From Epichloe hybrida (Eukaryota > Ascomycota > Sordariomycetes > Hypocreales > Clavicipitaceae), in the NCBI GenBank assembly GCA_019022495.1, contig JAFEKR010000005.1, positions 310,001-374,000 of the forward strand: a stretch of 64,000 nucleotides of DNA, given 5' to 3'. The position numbers and the translations under genes are program-made. Under the pieces are notes generated by a model that saw only the letters and a program-made list of their open reading frames with translations, did no database searches and was not told where the DNA came from. Shown piece after piece: positions 1 through 10,484 of the stretch. Numbering within the stretch: the first letter of the stretch is position 1; every line of letters starts with the position of its first letter.

Positions 1-233
1 GAAAGATATTTGGACAAACTGCCGTTCTCGGATCATTGAATGCCTGCTGGGCAAGTGCTCTGACCTCGTCCAAAATGCGTAACAATGGCCTGTGGGCATG
101 ATATTTCCTAACGACATGCCCTCTTAACAGTTATGCCAAGTAGTGAAAACCGAAGGTGTATGCGAACTTAATGGTACAGACGATGAGCTCGTGGACTCGT
201 CATTGTTCTTTTTGGCTAGTCGTCGTGCATTCG
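1..233. other. 3' flank of the LAMTOR1-like gene
   Basis: This short stretch lies beyond the stop codon of the minus-strand gene that follows. The open frames here are short and resemble no family. It is presumably 3' UTR and spacer. Nothing else is seen. Confidence 0.4.
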
Positions 234-843
234 TCATTTCATTGCGGCGGCGGCATCGGCAAACGTACCCACGAGCGGACCACTATTTTCATCGTCCAAT
301 GTTTTGATGCTTGCCGATCGATTGCTCTGTATTTCTAGGCTGTCGTCGTCGTCGGTGAGCCAATCTACCTTGATACCATGTGCAGTATCCTCATCCTCGG
401 CGCTCAATTTGGATACTAGATGCTGATAACGAGCAACTCTGGCACCTTGTCCAGCGTAGGCGAAAGGGGTGGAGGTGCCGACGAGGCCGGAGGCGTCGTG
501 GGGTCCGATTTCAAACACGTCTACCATGTTACTGATCCACGTGTTAGCAATAAAGTAACTGCGCTCTTGCGAAAGATGCACGAACTTTGACGTTTTGGCA
601 ATCACTCGTTGTAGCGCCTCGTGCTCGCGTTGAGCTTCGACCGTGTAATCGCCACCCATGCTCTGATCATTGAAGCTCCCATACTGCATCCCATGGCCAT
701 CATCATACAATAGGCGATTTTCCTCGCTCTTGAAGAATCATTAGCGACGACAAACAATAGTTGAAAGGCAAACCAGAAGCGATGATTACCTCTTCGTAAA
801 CGTCCTTATCGCGCCGGCCGAGGCACGATTGGCATATTCCCAT
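234..843 (-). CDS. LAMTOR1: LAMTOR1-like subunit of Ragulator/EGO complex
   Basis: Two exons, 790-843 and 234-728, are joined across a 61-bp intron (donor GTAATC, branch GCTAATG, acceptor CAAG) and give about 182 aa. The first exon has only 18 codons and starts MGICQSCLGRR. Gly2 for myristoylation with Cys4 and Cys7 for palmitoylation is the lipid-anchor signature of LAMTOR1/p18, the subunit that tethers Ragulator and the Rag GTPases to the lysosome or vacuole. Exon 2 continues with an ENRLLYDD segment and a helical body with HEALQRVIAKTSKFV, followed by an acidic Ser/Asp tail, as in fungal LAMTOR1 proteins. In other fungi the complex signals amino-acid status to TORC1 on the vacuole. The length is close to human LAMTOR1 (about 160 aa) with a longer tail. 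The start is fixed by the Met-Gly-Cys context. Family assignment rests on N-terminal logic and overall pattern, not on a search. Confidence 0.78.
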
Positions 844-1843
844 TTTAAGAAACGACAGAAAGTATGAGGTTCGATGCCGCGTAGAGGCTCTATGATAGCA
901 TGCTATACACGCTCACATCACCGGTATTATGCTCGGCGTCTATGTGATCTCGTAGAGCTCGTCACTAACGTGATGCTTTGAGGATGAAGCTTTCCAAGCA
1001 ACCGCACCGCACTACTCTGAGCAATGTGGGTCGTGCTTGCAAACGGCATGACCCGGGAAAATCACGGCCCGCAGTGCATTTCCACTTTATCAAACCATCA
1101 ATCTCCAAACAAGTCTACATGTAATATGCAACCATTCACAGCACCACACTAGTACTAAACACGACACGAATCATTTTCAAAGCGTCCAGATCCTTTCATC
1201 ACGTCTGCTGCATTGTCAGGTCCTTCTTCAGCTTCAAAGGCATGGAATATAGATACTTCCCGAGTGTTTTGCGTCATTTGACTCATCCCTGATCAAAGCT
1301 GCCCTTGGCCCCGCTAGAAGGGCAAAGCCAGGCTAACATCATGGTGACCTCCTTTATCTGTATTGGTGTCGATATTACTCTATATTCATCCCTCCGCGCA
1401 TATGTGAAACCGATGCTGAAGATGAGTGCCAACCGAGAAATTCCATCTTGTCATTCTATACGTCCAGGCGTTCATGAAGAAGGGGCCTTGCGAGCTCCTT
1501 TGGATTGACATTGCATTCTTGTCTGGGTTACTTATCGTGGTAAGATTGATACATGGGTCAAAGTCTATTGACGTGCTCTTGCCAGCTTGATGGTCTAGAA
1601 GCAACTCGAGGTAAGATAAAAGGAGGCCAAAGTCGCTTTTATCCAACGATCCATCATCAGTCACCACATCGCATCACAAACCATCACAAACCATCATCGT
1701 TGTCCTACAAGTGACCATCGCGCAGCGTTCTGAGCCGAGCCTACATCCTCCCCCGTCACTCCTGTTTGCCTCGTTATCTAACAGCAGTCGACTTTCTTCT
1801 ATCCTTTTGCTTCCAGTCTGCCAACTGACTGACCACAGTCGCC
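844..1843. promoter_or_regulatory. Divergent intergenic region, LAMTOR1-like / secreted protein
   Basis: A kilobase between two divergently transcribed genes must hold both promoters. A short repeat of CATCACAAAC type lies at about 1667-1700, and CT-rich stretches precede the ATG at 1844. Overlapping short frames on both strands show no family resemblance. No RNA gene or element is seen. Confidence 0.4.
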
Positions 1844-2968
1844 ATGCTTCGTGCTTTTCCCTGGACCGTGCTGGCGCTGGCGCCTTTGACTCAAGCTCGC
1901 TTCGGTCGACTTTCACCACGCGAGAGCTCGAATGAATGCTGTCCTTGCCCAGCACCTGGACAGCTGAACCACGGCGACGGTGTTGTTACCGTTACGCAGC
2001 CTGCCCAAACTGTATATGTCAGTCAGGCACCGGAATCCCCAAAGCATACAGTGACTATTGAGCGGACAGTCACTGCAGAGCCTCACACCGTCTACATCAC
2101 ACAGCCCAACAACACTCCATCAAATGCACCGTCAGGTGGCAATGAAATTGTGGTCACCGTTTCGCCACAACCGCAGCCTCCTCAGCAGGCTGGGCCAAAA
2201 ACCGTCACCGTGATAAATGGGGACAGTCAAACACCACAGCAGCAGCCTCAGTCGCCTCAGACTGTCACCGTTGTCAACGTAAATACGCAGCCTGAGCCAG
2301 TTACCCAGACGGTTCTACCTGAAGATCCCAAGGAAGCTTCGGGGCCCAAGACGGTGACAGTAAACGCGAACCAGCCGATCAAGATGGTCACGGTAGTCAC
2401 AGTAACGCAGGGAGGGTCATCCTCGCAAACGCAGCAGCAGCAGCCCCCGAGTGCAGTCACCGTCACTGCGAGCCCTGCGCCTCCGCTTGCCGACAATATT
2501 GCGGCGGCCCAGCCTGAGGGACCCAAGACTGTCGTTGTTACGATCAAGCCAGACTCTTCGTCGGCGCAGGCGGCTGCCGTTACAGCTCCTCCGCAAACTC
2601 AAACGATTGTGCAAAACCTTGATCACTATTCCACGTTGACCAAGACAGTCGCTGGCGGAGGCGGTGACAATATTGAAATCATCATTATAAACATCTACAC
2701 TGGCGAGACATCTTGCAAGAAGAAGCACAGCGGCAAGTCTTGCCATGCCGGCGGCCACCAGTACCTGCCTCCTGCTGCAACTGGCTCATCGAAAATCCCA
2801 TGCCCCTCAGTCAATGCTACCACCAGCGTCGCGACTGCTTACAACACAGTGCTCGTCACTCTCCCACCAGGCAACAGTACAGGCGCTGCGCAGCCCACGG
2901 GCTCCAAACGCTTCGAGGCGGTCATGGGTAAGAAGCCACGGGCCCCTATATCGATGCGGAAGTGGTAG
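1844..2968 (+). CDS. Secreted Thr-Val repeat protein of unknown function
   Basis: A single-exon frame of 374 aa. It opens with a signal peptide (MLRAFPWTVLALAPLTQA), then a NECCPCPAPGQ segment with three cysteines, then about 250 residues of low-complexity sequence. That part repeats GPKTVTV-type beta-prone motifs separated by Pro/Gln/Ser linkers (GPKTVTVINGD, GPKTVTVNANQ, GPKTVVVTIKP, and several VTVTQ variants). A second Cys-containing stretch (SCKKKHSGKSCHAGGH) lies near residue 295-310. There is no clear GPI signal; the C terminus is basic (MGKKPRAPISMRKW). Alternating Thr-Val repeats with Pro/Gln linkers suggest a secreted or cell-wall protein, but no enzyme domain is visible and I do not recognise a named family. 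Antisense and +1 frames across this gene are produced by the repeats. Expression and localisation are inferred from the signal peptide only. Confidence 0.72.
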   Translation: MLRAFPWTVLALAPLTQARFGRLSPRESSNECCPCPAPGQLNHGDGVVTVTQPAQTVYVSQAPESPKHTVTIERTVTAEPHTVYITQPNNTPSNAPSGGNEIVVTVSPQPQPPQQAGPKTVTVINGDSQTPQQQPQSPQTVTVVNVNTQPEPVTQTVLPEDPKEASGPKTVTVNANQPIKMVTVVTVTQGGSSSQTQQQQPPSAVTVTASPAPPLADNIAAAQPEGPKTVVVTIKPDSSSAQAAAVTAPPQTQTIVQNLDHYSTLTKTVAGGGGDNIEIIIINIYTGETSCKKKHSGKSCHAGGHQYLPPAATGSSKIPCPSVNATTSVATAYNTVLVTLPPGNSTGAAQPTGSKRFEAVMGKKPRAPISMRKW

Positions 2969-3339
2969 AGCACCGGAGCGTTGATTCTTCAGAACAAATC
3001 GTTGAAGTACAAAGTAGAAAGTGATTATATGATTACGATATAAGGGGGGGTGAGTGAGGAGACAACTGACCAACTTGGAATAATTGTGCGAAAGCATGTA
3101 CTGTATAGGCTACTATCTGTCTATTAAAACTCTTGTTCTATTTTTTTCCCACTTATTATTTAGCTTTAATTCATAATACACATCTTGGCTCATAGTTGAT
3201 GCATTCGCTCCGCGGCCAGACCTCATGTTTGGGGAGATTGCTCCACGCTTGTTTGTTTGACTGGTGAGAAATGTTAGACAGTGATTTTGTAGGCTAGTGA
3301 GACGAGTTAAAGGCAATGCAGAGCAACGTGGTCGTGTCG
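2969..3339. other. Intergenic, 3' flank of secreted protein gene
   Basis: AT-richer sequence just after the stop, likely the 3' UTR and terminator region of the upstream gene. Open frames on both strands are short and unsupported. Nothing further is seen. Confidence 0.35.
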
Positions 3340-3848
3340 TTATCCTATGGTGAAAGAAAAGAAGCCGACGTACTTTCCAACAGCAAGAGCAGCCTGCACG
3401 GCAATGTTCGTGATGGTCACGCCCTTGGCTCGGAGATGGAAAGGGAGGAATCCAAGACACTGCGCCACAAGCAGACCAGACAAACCAATGTTGCACAAGG
3501 TGCCAAAGAGCCAGACAGGGACAACCCGGGCGTACCCAGAGCCAAGTATTTGTGTAGGCCGCGTGGAAATATCAAGAGTTCTCGTATGGTGCAGCAGATG
3601 AATCATGACCGCGCCGGAGATGGCAGCGGCTGTGCTCGGGAAGCGATCATCTTGGACGGTGGGTGGGCGTCCTCCATCCCACGGCACTGGCTCTCGTCGC
3701 GTCCGCCACGGTGCTCGGCGAGAGCCTGCTCGGTTTGTTTGTCCTTGTTCACGAGGACCTGGGGAGACTCGTGGATCCCCCAGATGCCGACAAAAGCTGG
3801 GTTAAAACAAGATGCTTGGATGCCCGAATTTATCGGCACCATGGGCAA
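3340..3848 (-). pseudogene. Relic of an MFS sugar (hexose/lactose permease-like) transporter
   Basis: Two minus-strand frames carry, in the right order, landmarks of fungal sugar-porter MFS proteins. The first (3603-3848) has IWGIHESPQVLVNKDKQTEQ, matching the PESPRWLV-type motif after TM6, followed by EQALAEHRGGRDES. The second (3340-3687) has VWLFGTLCNIGLSGLLVA and FLPFHLRAKGVTITN, matching the TPLLVAYTLEILP-x-RAKG motif of TM10/TM11. In intact transporters these are about 200 residues apart; here they are about 115 codons apart and in different frames. There are no flanking exons for the first six helices, and the frame stops soon after RAKG. I read this as a decayed, internally deleted gene fragment. 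The longer plus-strand frame over the same interval is an antisense shadow. Confidence 0.66.
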
Positions 3849-4411
3849 AGGGAAGGCTTCGGTATCCGCCCGCTTCCGTTTTTTTTTTTTTACTAAACTG
3901 ACGATTAGACTGACTCACTCGCCTTGCTACAACGCAAAACGCAGGCAGAGCTCCGCTTCTCCTGACAACTTTCAACAGACAAGGGCTACTGTATCTCTTA
4001 TATTCTCTCCGTCCTATGATGACTTTCGCGAGCTATTTCGATGATAGAGCTATGAATCGAATTTACAGAATAGCAAGTCGTGTCTCCACATTTTCCGTCC
4101 GTTGCCTTCAGAGTTGCCTATGGATAGGAACCAGGTACTCAACTGCCCGGAATTCTGCCATTCTTCGGCCATCGCGGGCAATTTCCATATCCATAGGTTG
4201 CTTTTTCTTTCTCCAGAGGTCTTCGTCCAGTCGGTCTTTCATACTATCAACATTGTTATTCCTCTTCTCTTTCCTGCTCAGCCAATCTTGTCTTCGTAAT
4301 TTCTCCTTTTCAACAACCGATAGCAAGATTTCTTCTTTTCCAATCTTGGCCCTGTTTGCAAAAGAATATTCCACTCGCAAATGGCTAGACATTCCTTACA
4401 TCGAAAACATC
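3849..4411. other. Intergenic, 3' flank of dynamin gene
   Basis: T-rich on the plus strand, so the minus strand is purine-rich and shows a charged 94-codon frame (4108-4392) with no recognisable similarity. Most likely this is the dynamin gene 3' UTR. A poly-T run is at about 3880-3891. No further gene is supported. Confidence 0.4.
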
Positions 4412-7400
4412 CTACACCTCGTCATCCTCGATGCGAGCGTTGCCATTGTCAACAATCATAGGCTGTTCTACTCTCTGCGTAGTAGCCTCCGTCATACTCT
4501 CAGACATTGACATTGACAAATTGCTCTCGGCAGATCCGGTCTCTAGTGCATCAATGCTAGCCAGAGCCCTCTCGAACTTCTCCCTCTCGATCTTGAGCGT
4601 TTCTCGTCTCGTGGCCGTCTTGTCATCCTCTTCCATTAATCTCACATAAACATTCGTGGCGTCAGGACGACGGATTCCCAGCTTTTCCTCCAGATAGTAG
4701 GGTAGCTGACGCCGAAGTGAGGGAATCATGCGGCATATGACTCGTTGTGACACCGCATCAGCAAAGCGCAGGGCAGCAAGGCGGTAATAGCCTCTAACGT
4801 ATGCAACGACCTCGATTTCGCGCGCAAATTGGTCTTGCCCAAGCTTGGCAAGTTCTGCTTCTCTCTTCTTCGTATCTTGTGCTCGTTTATCCTCGGAGAG
4901 TTGGTCACCCGGAACGTATTTGCCAGGGTCGGGTCCGATAGCTTTCAGGCGCATGTAGTGTCGAAATCTTGTGAGTTCCAAAAGCTCGTCATCTTTGTAC
5001 TGCTTGAATGCGTCTTTGTTAAATGTTAACAGTCTCTGGGTCTCGTCGCCATACAGAAGAACAAGGTCATGCTCTATTTCCCGTCTGTGGTCTTCAAGGC
5101 AGCTCCGGAGGTGCCTCTTAGCCTCTTTGTAAATAAATCTCTTCTTGAGATTCTCCAGAGACTTATTCAGCGTGGCATCTAATTGCGCAAGCAACTCCCG
5201 CATAGCTTGCCTGATAAAGATATCCATAGGCCCCTTCCACGGTCGGACTGCCTCCTTGACAAGGTCCTCGTATACTTCATCCGAGGTTCGATCTGGCATG
5301 CCTGCCTTTGTCTTCGCTTCTATTTCCTCTCGGACTTGACGAAGCGTCCGAAACCCCCGTCCCACGTCCGTGAACTCGGCGAAGGGGTCTGGTAGCATAA
5401 CCTTCTTGGGTCTTGAGGGGCCAGCAACGCCTCCTCTCGGAGGCCATCCATTCTGTTCTTCAGGCTTGATGTGGATTGCCGACGGCGCCCCGCCATTCGT
5501 TGAGGCGTCTACACGAGCTCTCTTGGAAGGGGTCGTGGTGGCTGCTGTCGATCGACGCTTCCCGGTTGGTGTTGCCGTCGTCTGGTTTGTGGTGACAGAG
5601 GCATTGTCTGATTCATCGTAGGATATCTCGTACACCGGAAAGTCGGACTTGTCCTTCAAGGTAAACTTTGGCTTGATTGCCAAGAGGCAATCGCGAAAGT
5701 TATGCGGCAGGGTGTTGAAGTGCCTCATAAACTCGTCCAACTTGAACCTCGAAGAGTCCGCAAATGTCATGAGCCCGGTCTGGATCTCGAGCTCTACATT
5801 CTCCGGTAATTCTGGCAGCGTTAACAACTGGTTCTTAATCTTGTCAAGATGCTGTTTCACTTTATGTTTTATGTGAGGCAGGCTATGTCATGCTCGTTAG
5901 TATTTCCATGGGCCAAGGGATTTGACATGGAGATTAAACAATGTGCTGCTCACCTTCTGATAAATGCTTCTCCAAGGCGTTCAGACAGGAAGGACTTGAG
6001 TTTTTCTACTCCACACCGCTCAGAAAACTCGTAAAATGCAAGTGGCCAACTCCCAATTGAGTGCTCTTCAAACACGAGTTCTTCCCAACGCTTCAACTCG
6101 TCCAAGTCTTTGCCTTGTGGTCGAGAGGTGATAAAGTAGCCCAGGCCGGTCGTGTGAGTTTGTCGCTTCATGATAGAAAGCCACTGGTCATGGTTGCCAC
6201 CTTCAGGTAAGAGATCTGCTTTTGTCAGTACGCCAATCGTCCTTGAGGAGGCTCCCAGTCGGCGAGTAAGGCCAAAGGTGGAAGAGTTTTCGGCATCACT
6301 GTTCATGGGCATCGCACAGATGATGATAGCAGTTGAGTGCTGGATGTATTCCCTAGACAAGTTGCGAACCACATTGACCAAATAATCGTCGCGCGCATCC
6401 GCGGGGTTCTGGAAAATGCCCGGCATGTCATAGAAAGATAAGTCTGGCAAATCTGGACCCTTGATTTCCAGGGCCACAATGTTGGGTGAGAATTTCGCAA
6501 TGGTTGTTTCGGCAGCCTCCGTGACGAGTGTATTGATGGCAATACTTCCGGATCCTGGAATGAACAAGCTGTGGTGCTTGTCATCATTAAGTATTGCAAT
6601 CTGGGCCCATCGCAGCACTTCCTCGATCTGACTCTTGTCATGCATGGTCTTGAACTCATGCACAGCCGTCACAGGCTGTTTGCGCCAAGGGAAGAACGGG
6701 TCCTCGTCGGTTACGTCAGTTTCATTAATCGAGCGGTCAGTTGGTGGTTGGTAGGAGTAAGCCTTCCGAATCCACACGCGGCATGACCAGTCGCTGTTTT
6801 TTGAAACTCGAATATGGAGAGGGCAGCGTGTACAGGTGCCTTCACTTCGTGGTAGATCAAGATTGGCCAAACCAGACATCAGGCTCGACTTGCCCGCAGA
6901 CTGATCGCCTACCAGGACCAGCTCAGGCAGTTGGACATCGTGTGAGACGCCTAGCTGCTGTAGTTCCCCGAGTGTATCATTACAAGCCTTGAGCCTCTTT
7001 CCAATGTCCTGGAAAGAGGTGTTAAAGAAGCTTTCATCGGGATTGTGCACTGGACTTGCAGCAGGCTGGCCGTTCACTGGGGCCCGAGATCTGATTTCCC
7101 GAAACAGAGGACCTGGTTCTATGCTGCGCTCACTAGGCGGTGCTAACAGTGTGTTAGATTGCATGGTGCCTCTGGAGAACGACAATTAACAGATCACTTA
7201 CGAGCATCAGATCTTCCGTTTCTGCCAGCATGGTCCTCAGGGCGTATAGTAGTCGAGCCCCCATAGTTGGACGCCGAAGATCTCATATCTTCCTCGTTTT
7301 GGTCCTCTTCCATGGCGTGATAGTTCTGTCCGCTCAAGTAAGAAGCATCTGGATCCTGCTTTATAGACAGATCAAGAGGACCTCCACCACCACCGCGGTG

Positions 7401-7424
7401 ACGTCGCAAGGAAGACGTCGTCAT
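4412..7424 (-). CDS. Dynamin-superfamily GTPase (Mx/Vps1-like, fungal type)
   Basis: Three exons (7202-7424, 5954-7142, 4412-5882) joined across introns of 59 bp (GTAAGT...CTAAC...TTAG) and 71 bp (GTGAGC...ACTAAC...ATAG) encode about 960 aa. The GTPase domain shows the P loop GDQSAGKSS at about residues 153-161, a G3 DMPG at about 313-316 (canonical DLPG) and the G4 motif TKAD at about 381-384. The middle/stalk region begins around LPHIKHKVKQHL. A disordered insert follows with basic clusters (GKRRS, PSKRARVD) and an IKPEE motif. The C-terminal part (YVRGYYRLAALRFADAVSQRV ... LRRQLPYYLEEKLGI) is the GTPase effector domain. There is no PH or proline-rich domain, so it is not a classical endocytic dynamin. 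Such proteins self-assemble on membranes; the specific membrane is unknown. The first 140 residues are low-complexity. Confidence 0.88.
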
Positions 7425-8699
7425 ATTTGGCGAAAACGCTGTAGTAAGAAACTTCTAGATTCCCTTTACCGAAGTGACCATAGGTCTGTTCTTGGGCTGC
7501 AAGAAGGAGGTTCCCGTTTGTCGAGTGGCAGGATCTGCTGTGGCGGTATTGTACAAACAGAAATGTAAAGAAAAAGCAGACGAGTCGCAAAGTCAATGAA
7601 GAAGAATGGTAATGGTTGCAAGAGGGAAAATCCAAAGGTGGTTGTTGAAAAAAAAAGAAGAAGCGCAGTTTGCTAGCAATGCACTTGGTGATTTCACAGT
7701 GACAGTCGAGAGGTAGGTGAAGTGAGAAGATATAAGCGAAGGTGAAGGTGAAGTTGAAGGAAAAGTGAAGTGAAGCCGTCCGCGTTGCTTGGCCAGATGG
7801 ATCAAGGCGGCGTTTGTCTTGTCAAGGCCAGCTCTACCTAGACACCTGGCGAGGATAAGAAGTGATAGTGCAGCGACACGGCGGGCAAGTCTGGCGCAGA
7901 GCGAGAGGTGGAAGATGCTCTCAATGGGCCGTTTTTAGAATCTGAGGCCGAATCAAATGCAGCCCCGATGCTCTGACAGCCTCATGGCCCGCGTTCCTGG
8001 GGAGCATCGACTTGATATTATGTGATGCTAACACAGATGAATGATGCCTGGAGTTGTCGCAGTGTTGGAGGGTGAAAAGTGGGTGGCTGGGATGGGACGC
8101 GCTAGCCCCCTGGTCCCTGCATTTCTGAACTGCAGTTTGTGGCCCATCGCTACAAAAAACTCACTTCATTATATCATCGTGTAAATGGTTTCCATCTGAT
8201 CCGATATCAAATATTCAGATGCAAGTCATGGTGTTGCGGTGCGGCCCATGCACTTCTTCCGTTTGCCGCAGGGTGCCGCAGGACAATACTCACTCTTGAG
8301 CATCACGGACAGTGCCGACACGGCAGAATTTAGTAAATGAGTCTTCCGAGTGAGCCATCTGGCATTCATGATTGATTCTGTGTCCGAGAACAAGGTAGAT
8401 CCTTTGTGCTCCATCGCCACTGCGCTGTATATGGTATCGCTATCCATCTCGTCTACATCTAGGCTTTTCCAAAACACCCCGTGCCGGTTCCTTCCCATGT
8501 TCTACCGTTACTTTAAAATGCACAAACCACCGCACCTCAGGTGCCATGCGCCTCCCGCGAAAAGCCACACGGCACAGCTAATTATTGCAAACCCCACTTC
8601 ATTCGGCGAATAGATCAAGTTTCATTTTGGAGTCATATGCGATAATTAGCGCCCTGTCCGTCCCAAACAAAGGTCCGCTGGAATCCCATCAAAGCTCAT
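7425..8699. other. Intergenic region, dynamin promoter side
   Basis: About 1.3 kb between the dynamin start (transcribed leftward) and the 3' end of the next minus-strand gene. It includes repeated AAGGTGAAG-like purine stretches around 7735-7775. A 90-codon minus frame at 8226-8498 has no recognised similarity and no convincing splice context. Nothing else is supported. Confidence 0.35.
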
Positions 8700-10484
8700 C
8701 TAAGACCCCTCTGGAGGGACGTGAGTGCGACTTGCTGTACGAGGCAACATGGGGCTTCCCGGCCGACTCGTCGATTTGCCACTGCTCTTGTCGTCAAAAG
8801 GATCCAAGTTCAGCCGGCGGACATCGACTGTGCGAGACGTTTGCAGCGGAGTAATGGTCTGCTCAATGGCAGGCTTTTCAAAGCTGACAATGCGCACGGG
8901 AGGCGGACGGTGTGTCTTGCGTTCAGGTACACTGTAGATGTATGTCGCGAGAAGGACAAGTGATGTGCCGAGCAGGAACTGTCCGTCAAGGTCAGCCTTC
9001 TGTAATAACAAATAGGTACTCATTTCGTGTTTAATCAGGTTCAAGAGAAGAGCCCTAACTCACGGTAACGTTGACGGTAAAGTCAAAGATCCACACGCTA
9101 AAGATGAAACTGATGACGATGCTGATGCTCGTCGCAAAATTCTTGACGATGTTGTCAGCATCTCGGATCACCAGGCTGGCCAACAAGCCGCCGGCAGCTT
9201 GGAGCAATATGGCCGCCCAAACAACTGCATTGTACCCTTCAAAAAATCCGTGTTCTCTAATGCCAGCCCCATCCTGGTACACACAGCCACCTAGAAAGGC
9301 GGCGATGAGAGAGTAGAAGCTGAGCTGGACGTTGCGCATCCAGAGACTGGCATTCGTGGAGCTCTCTTTGAGCAGCTTTTCAAAGTATACGCCTGCAAGG
9401 CCCGACACAATGGCAGAGATCAGGACAGCCGAGACGCCCACCGAGTATACCATAATAGGGTCGGCGGGGGGTAGATCCTTGGCAATGCCTTCGTATGTAG
9501 CAGATCGCTTGCTCAGATGCGGTGCCGGCTCGGGTATCGCTGCACCAGCAACAGTCTGGCCCAATTCGTGCTTCGATCGTGGGAAAAAGTGGTCTGGGAC
9601 CCCATGGAGGAGGAAAGAATCGGCAGCTTTCTCGGAAAAGGGCAAGGAAACGACGCAGACGCCGAAGGTGAGAATGATAAGTGAGACCCAGCCCTTGAAA
9701 CCCAATTGTCGACGCAACAGCAAAACGCTGAACACGGCTGTCGTGAGGATCTAGCACTTGAGTCAGCATTGCACCTCAAAGCAAGAGATATCTGGCCTCT
9801 GAGTCATTGCAGGCAGCAGTACCTTGACTTGGTACAGAACTTGGAAATGAACTGGGTCAAGATTGCCCACGGCGACATATTGTAGCAAGTTCTGCAGGGT
9901 ATAGAGAGCAGCTGGCCCGGCTAATAACCAGCCATCGCTTGAGAACACGCCATTGTAAATCTGTTCGAAGAGAACCGTAGCAGGTGTGCTTGGAGCGAGG
10001 GTCTTTGACGTCTCGTACATTGCCAAAGTAAGTGAAACGGCGAATTTGATCACTTCGTTGAGGAAAACGGCCGTGGATGTAAAGTATCGATGGTCGCCAT
10101 CGGGGGGCATAACTCTCGAGTAGTGCATCACCTGGCACCATTAATATCTTGTCCTCTCTTCTTCTCCTTCTCCTTCTCCTTCTCTCTCTTTTCTCTTTTC
10201 TCTTTTTTGGTGAGCAGCAAGGGCGAACTCGTGAAAGATGTCGACTCAAACCTACCAGTATTAACGCTGAATTTTGAAAGGTCAACTGTACAAATCGAGT
10301 TGTTAGTCAAGGCATGACCGACAGCTTTCTCAGTCCGCAGGTCGCGTGCCGACTCCAACACATGGCCAGAACACGAAGCACATACAAAGACCAGAGATAG
10401 ATTTTTGACCAGGCCACTCCCTTGGCTGCCACGCTTTCCAGCGGTGCCAGCCGTCCTGGAGGCAGCAGTCTCAAGAATCACCAT
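8700..10484 (-). CDS. Golgi nucleotide-sugar transporter (UDP-galactose/UDP-GlcNAc type, SLC35A)
   Basis: Five exons: 10386-10484, 10256-10285, 9823-10131, 9064-9750 and 8700-8978, about 467 aa. All junctions keep the frame and restore family motifs: GLVKNLSLVF / LTFQNSALIL / VMHYSRVMPP, then FLNEVIKFAVSLTLAMYE, LQNLLQYVAVGNLDPVHFQVLYQVK / ILTTAVFSVLLLRRQLGFKGW and FATSISIVISFIFSVWIFDF / FLLGTSLVLLATYIYS. These are hallmarks of the nucleotide-sugar transporter family (drug/metabolite transporter fold, about ten helices), which exchanges cytosolic nucleotide sugar for luminal nucleotide monophosphate in the Golgi. An unusually long loop (roughly residues 175-230) separates two helices, and the tail is Ser/Arg-rich and cytosolic. 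The second exon is only 30 bp. Intron 2 (10132-10255) is dominated by a purine tract on the sense strand. Substrate cannot be read from sequence. Confidence 0.9.

Noticed and set aside
3316..4044. 242-codon plus-strand frame
   Set aside because: It lies antisense to the MFS relic, has no domain and biased composition, so it is a shadow frame.
4108..4392. Charged 94-codon minus frame as an extra dynamin exon
   Set aside because: No convincing donor after the GTPase effector domain. The purine-rich strand explains the charged composition, so it is probably 3' UTR.
8226..8498. 90-codon minus frame between dynamin and the sugar transporter
   Set aside because: No recognised motif, and opposite-strand frames overlap it. 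Not supported.
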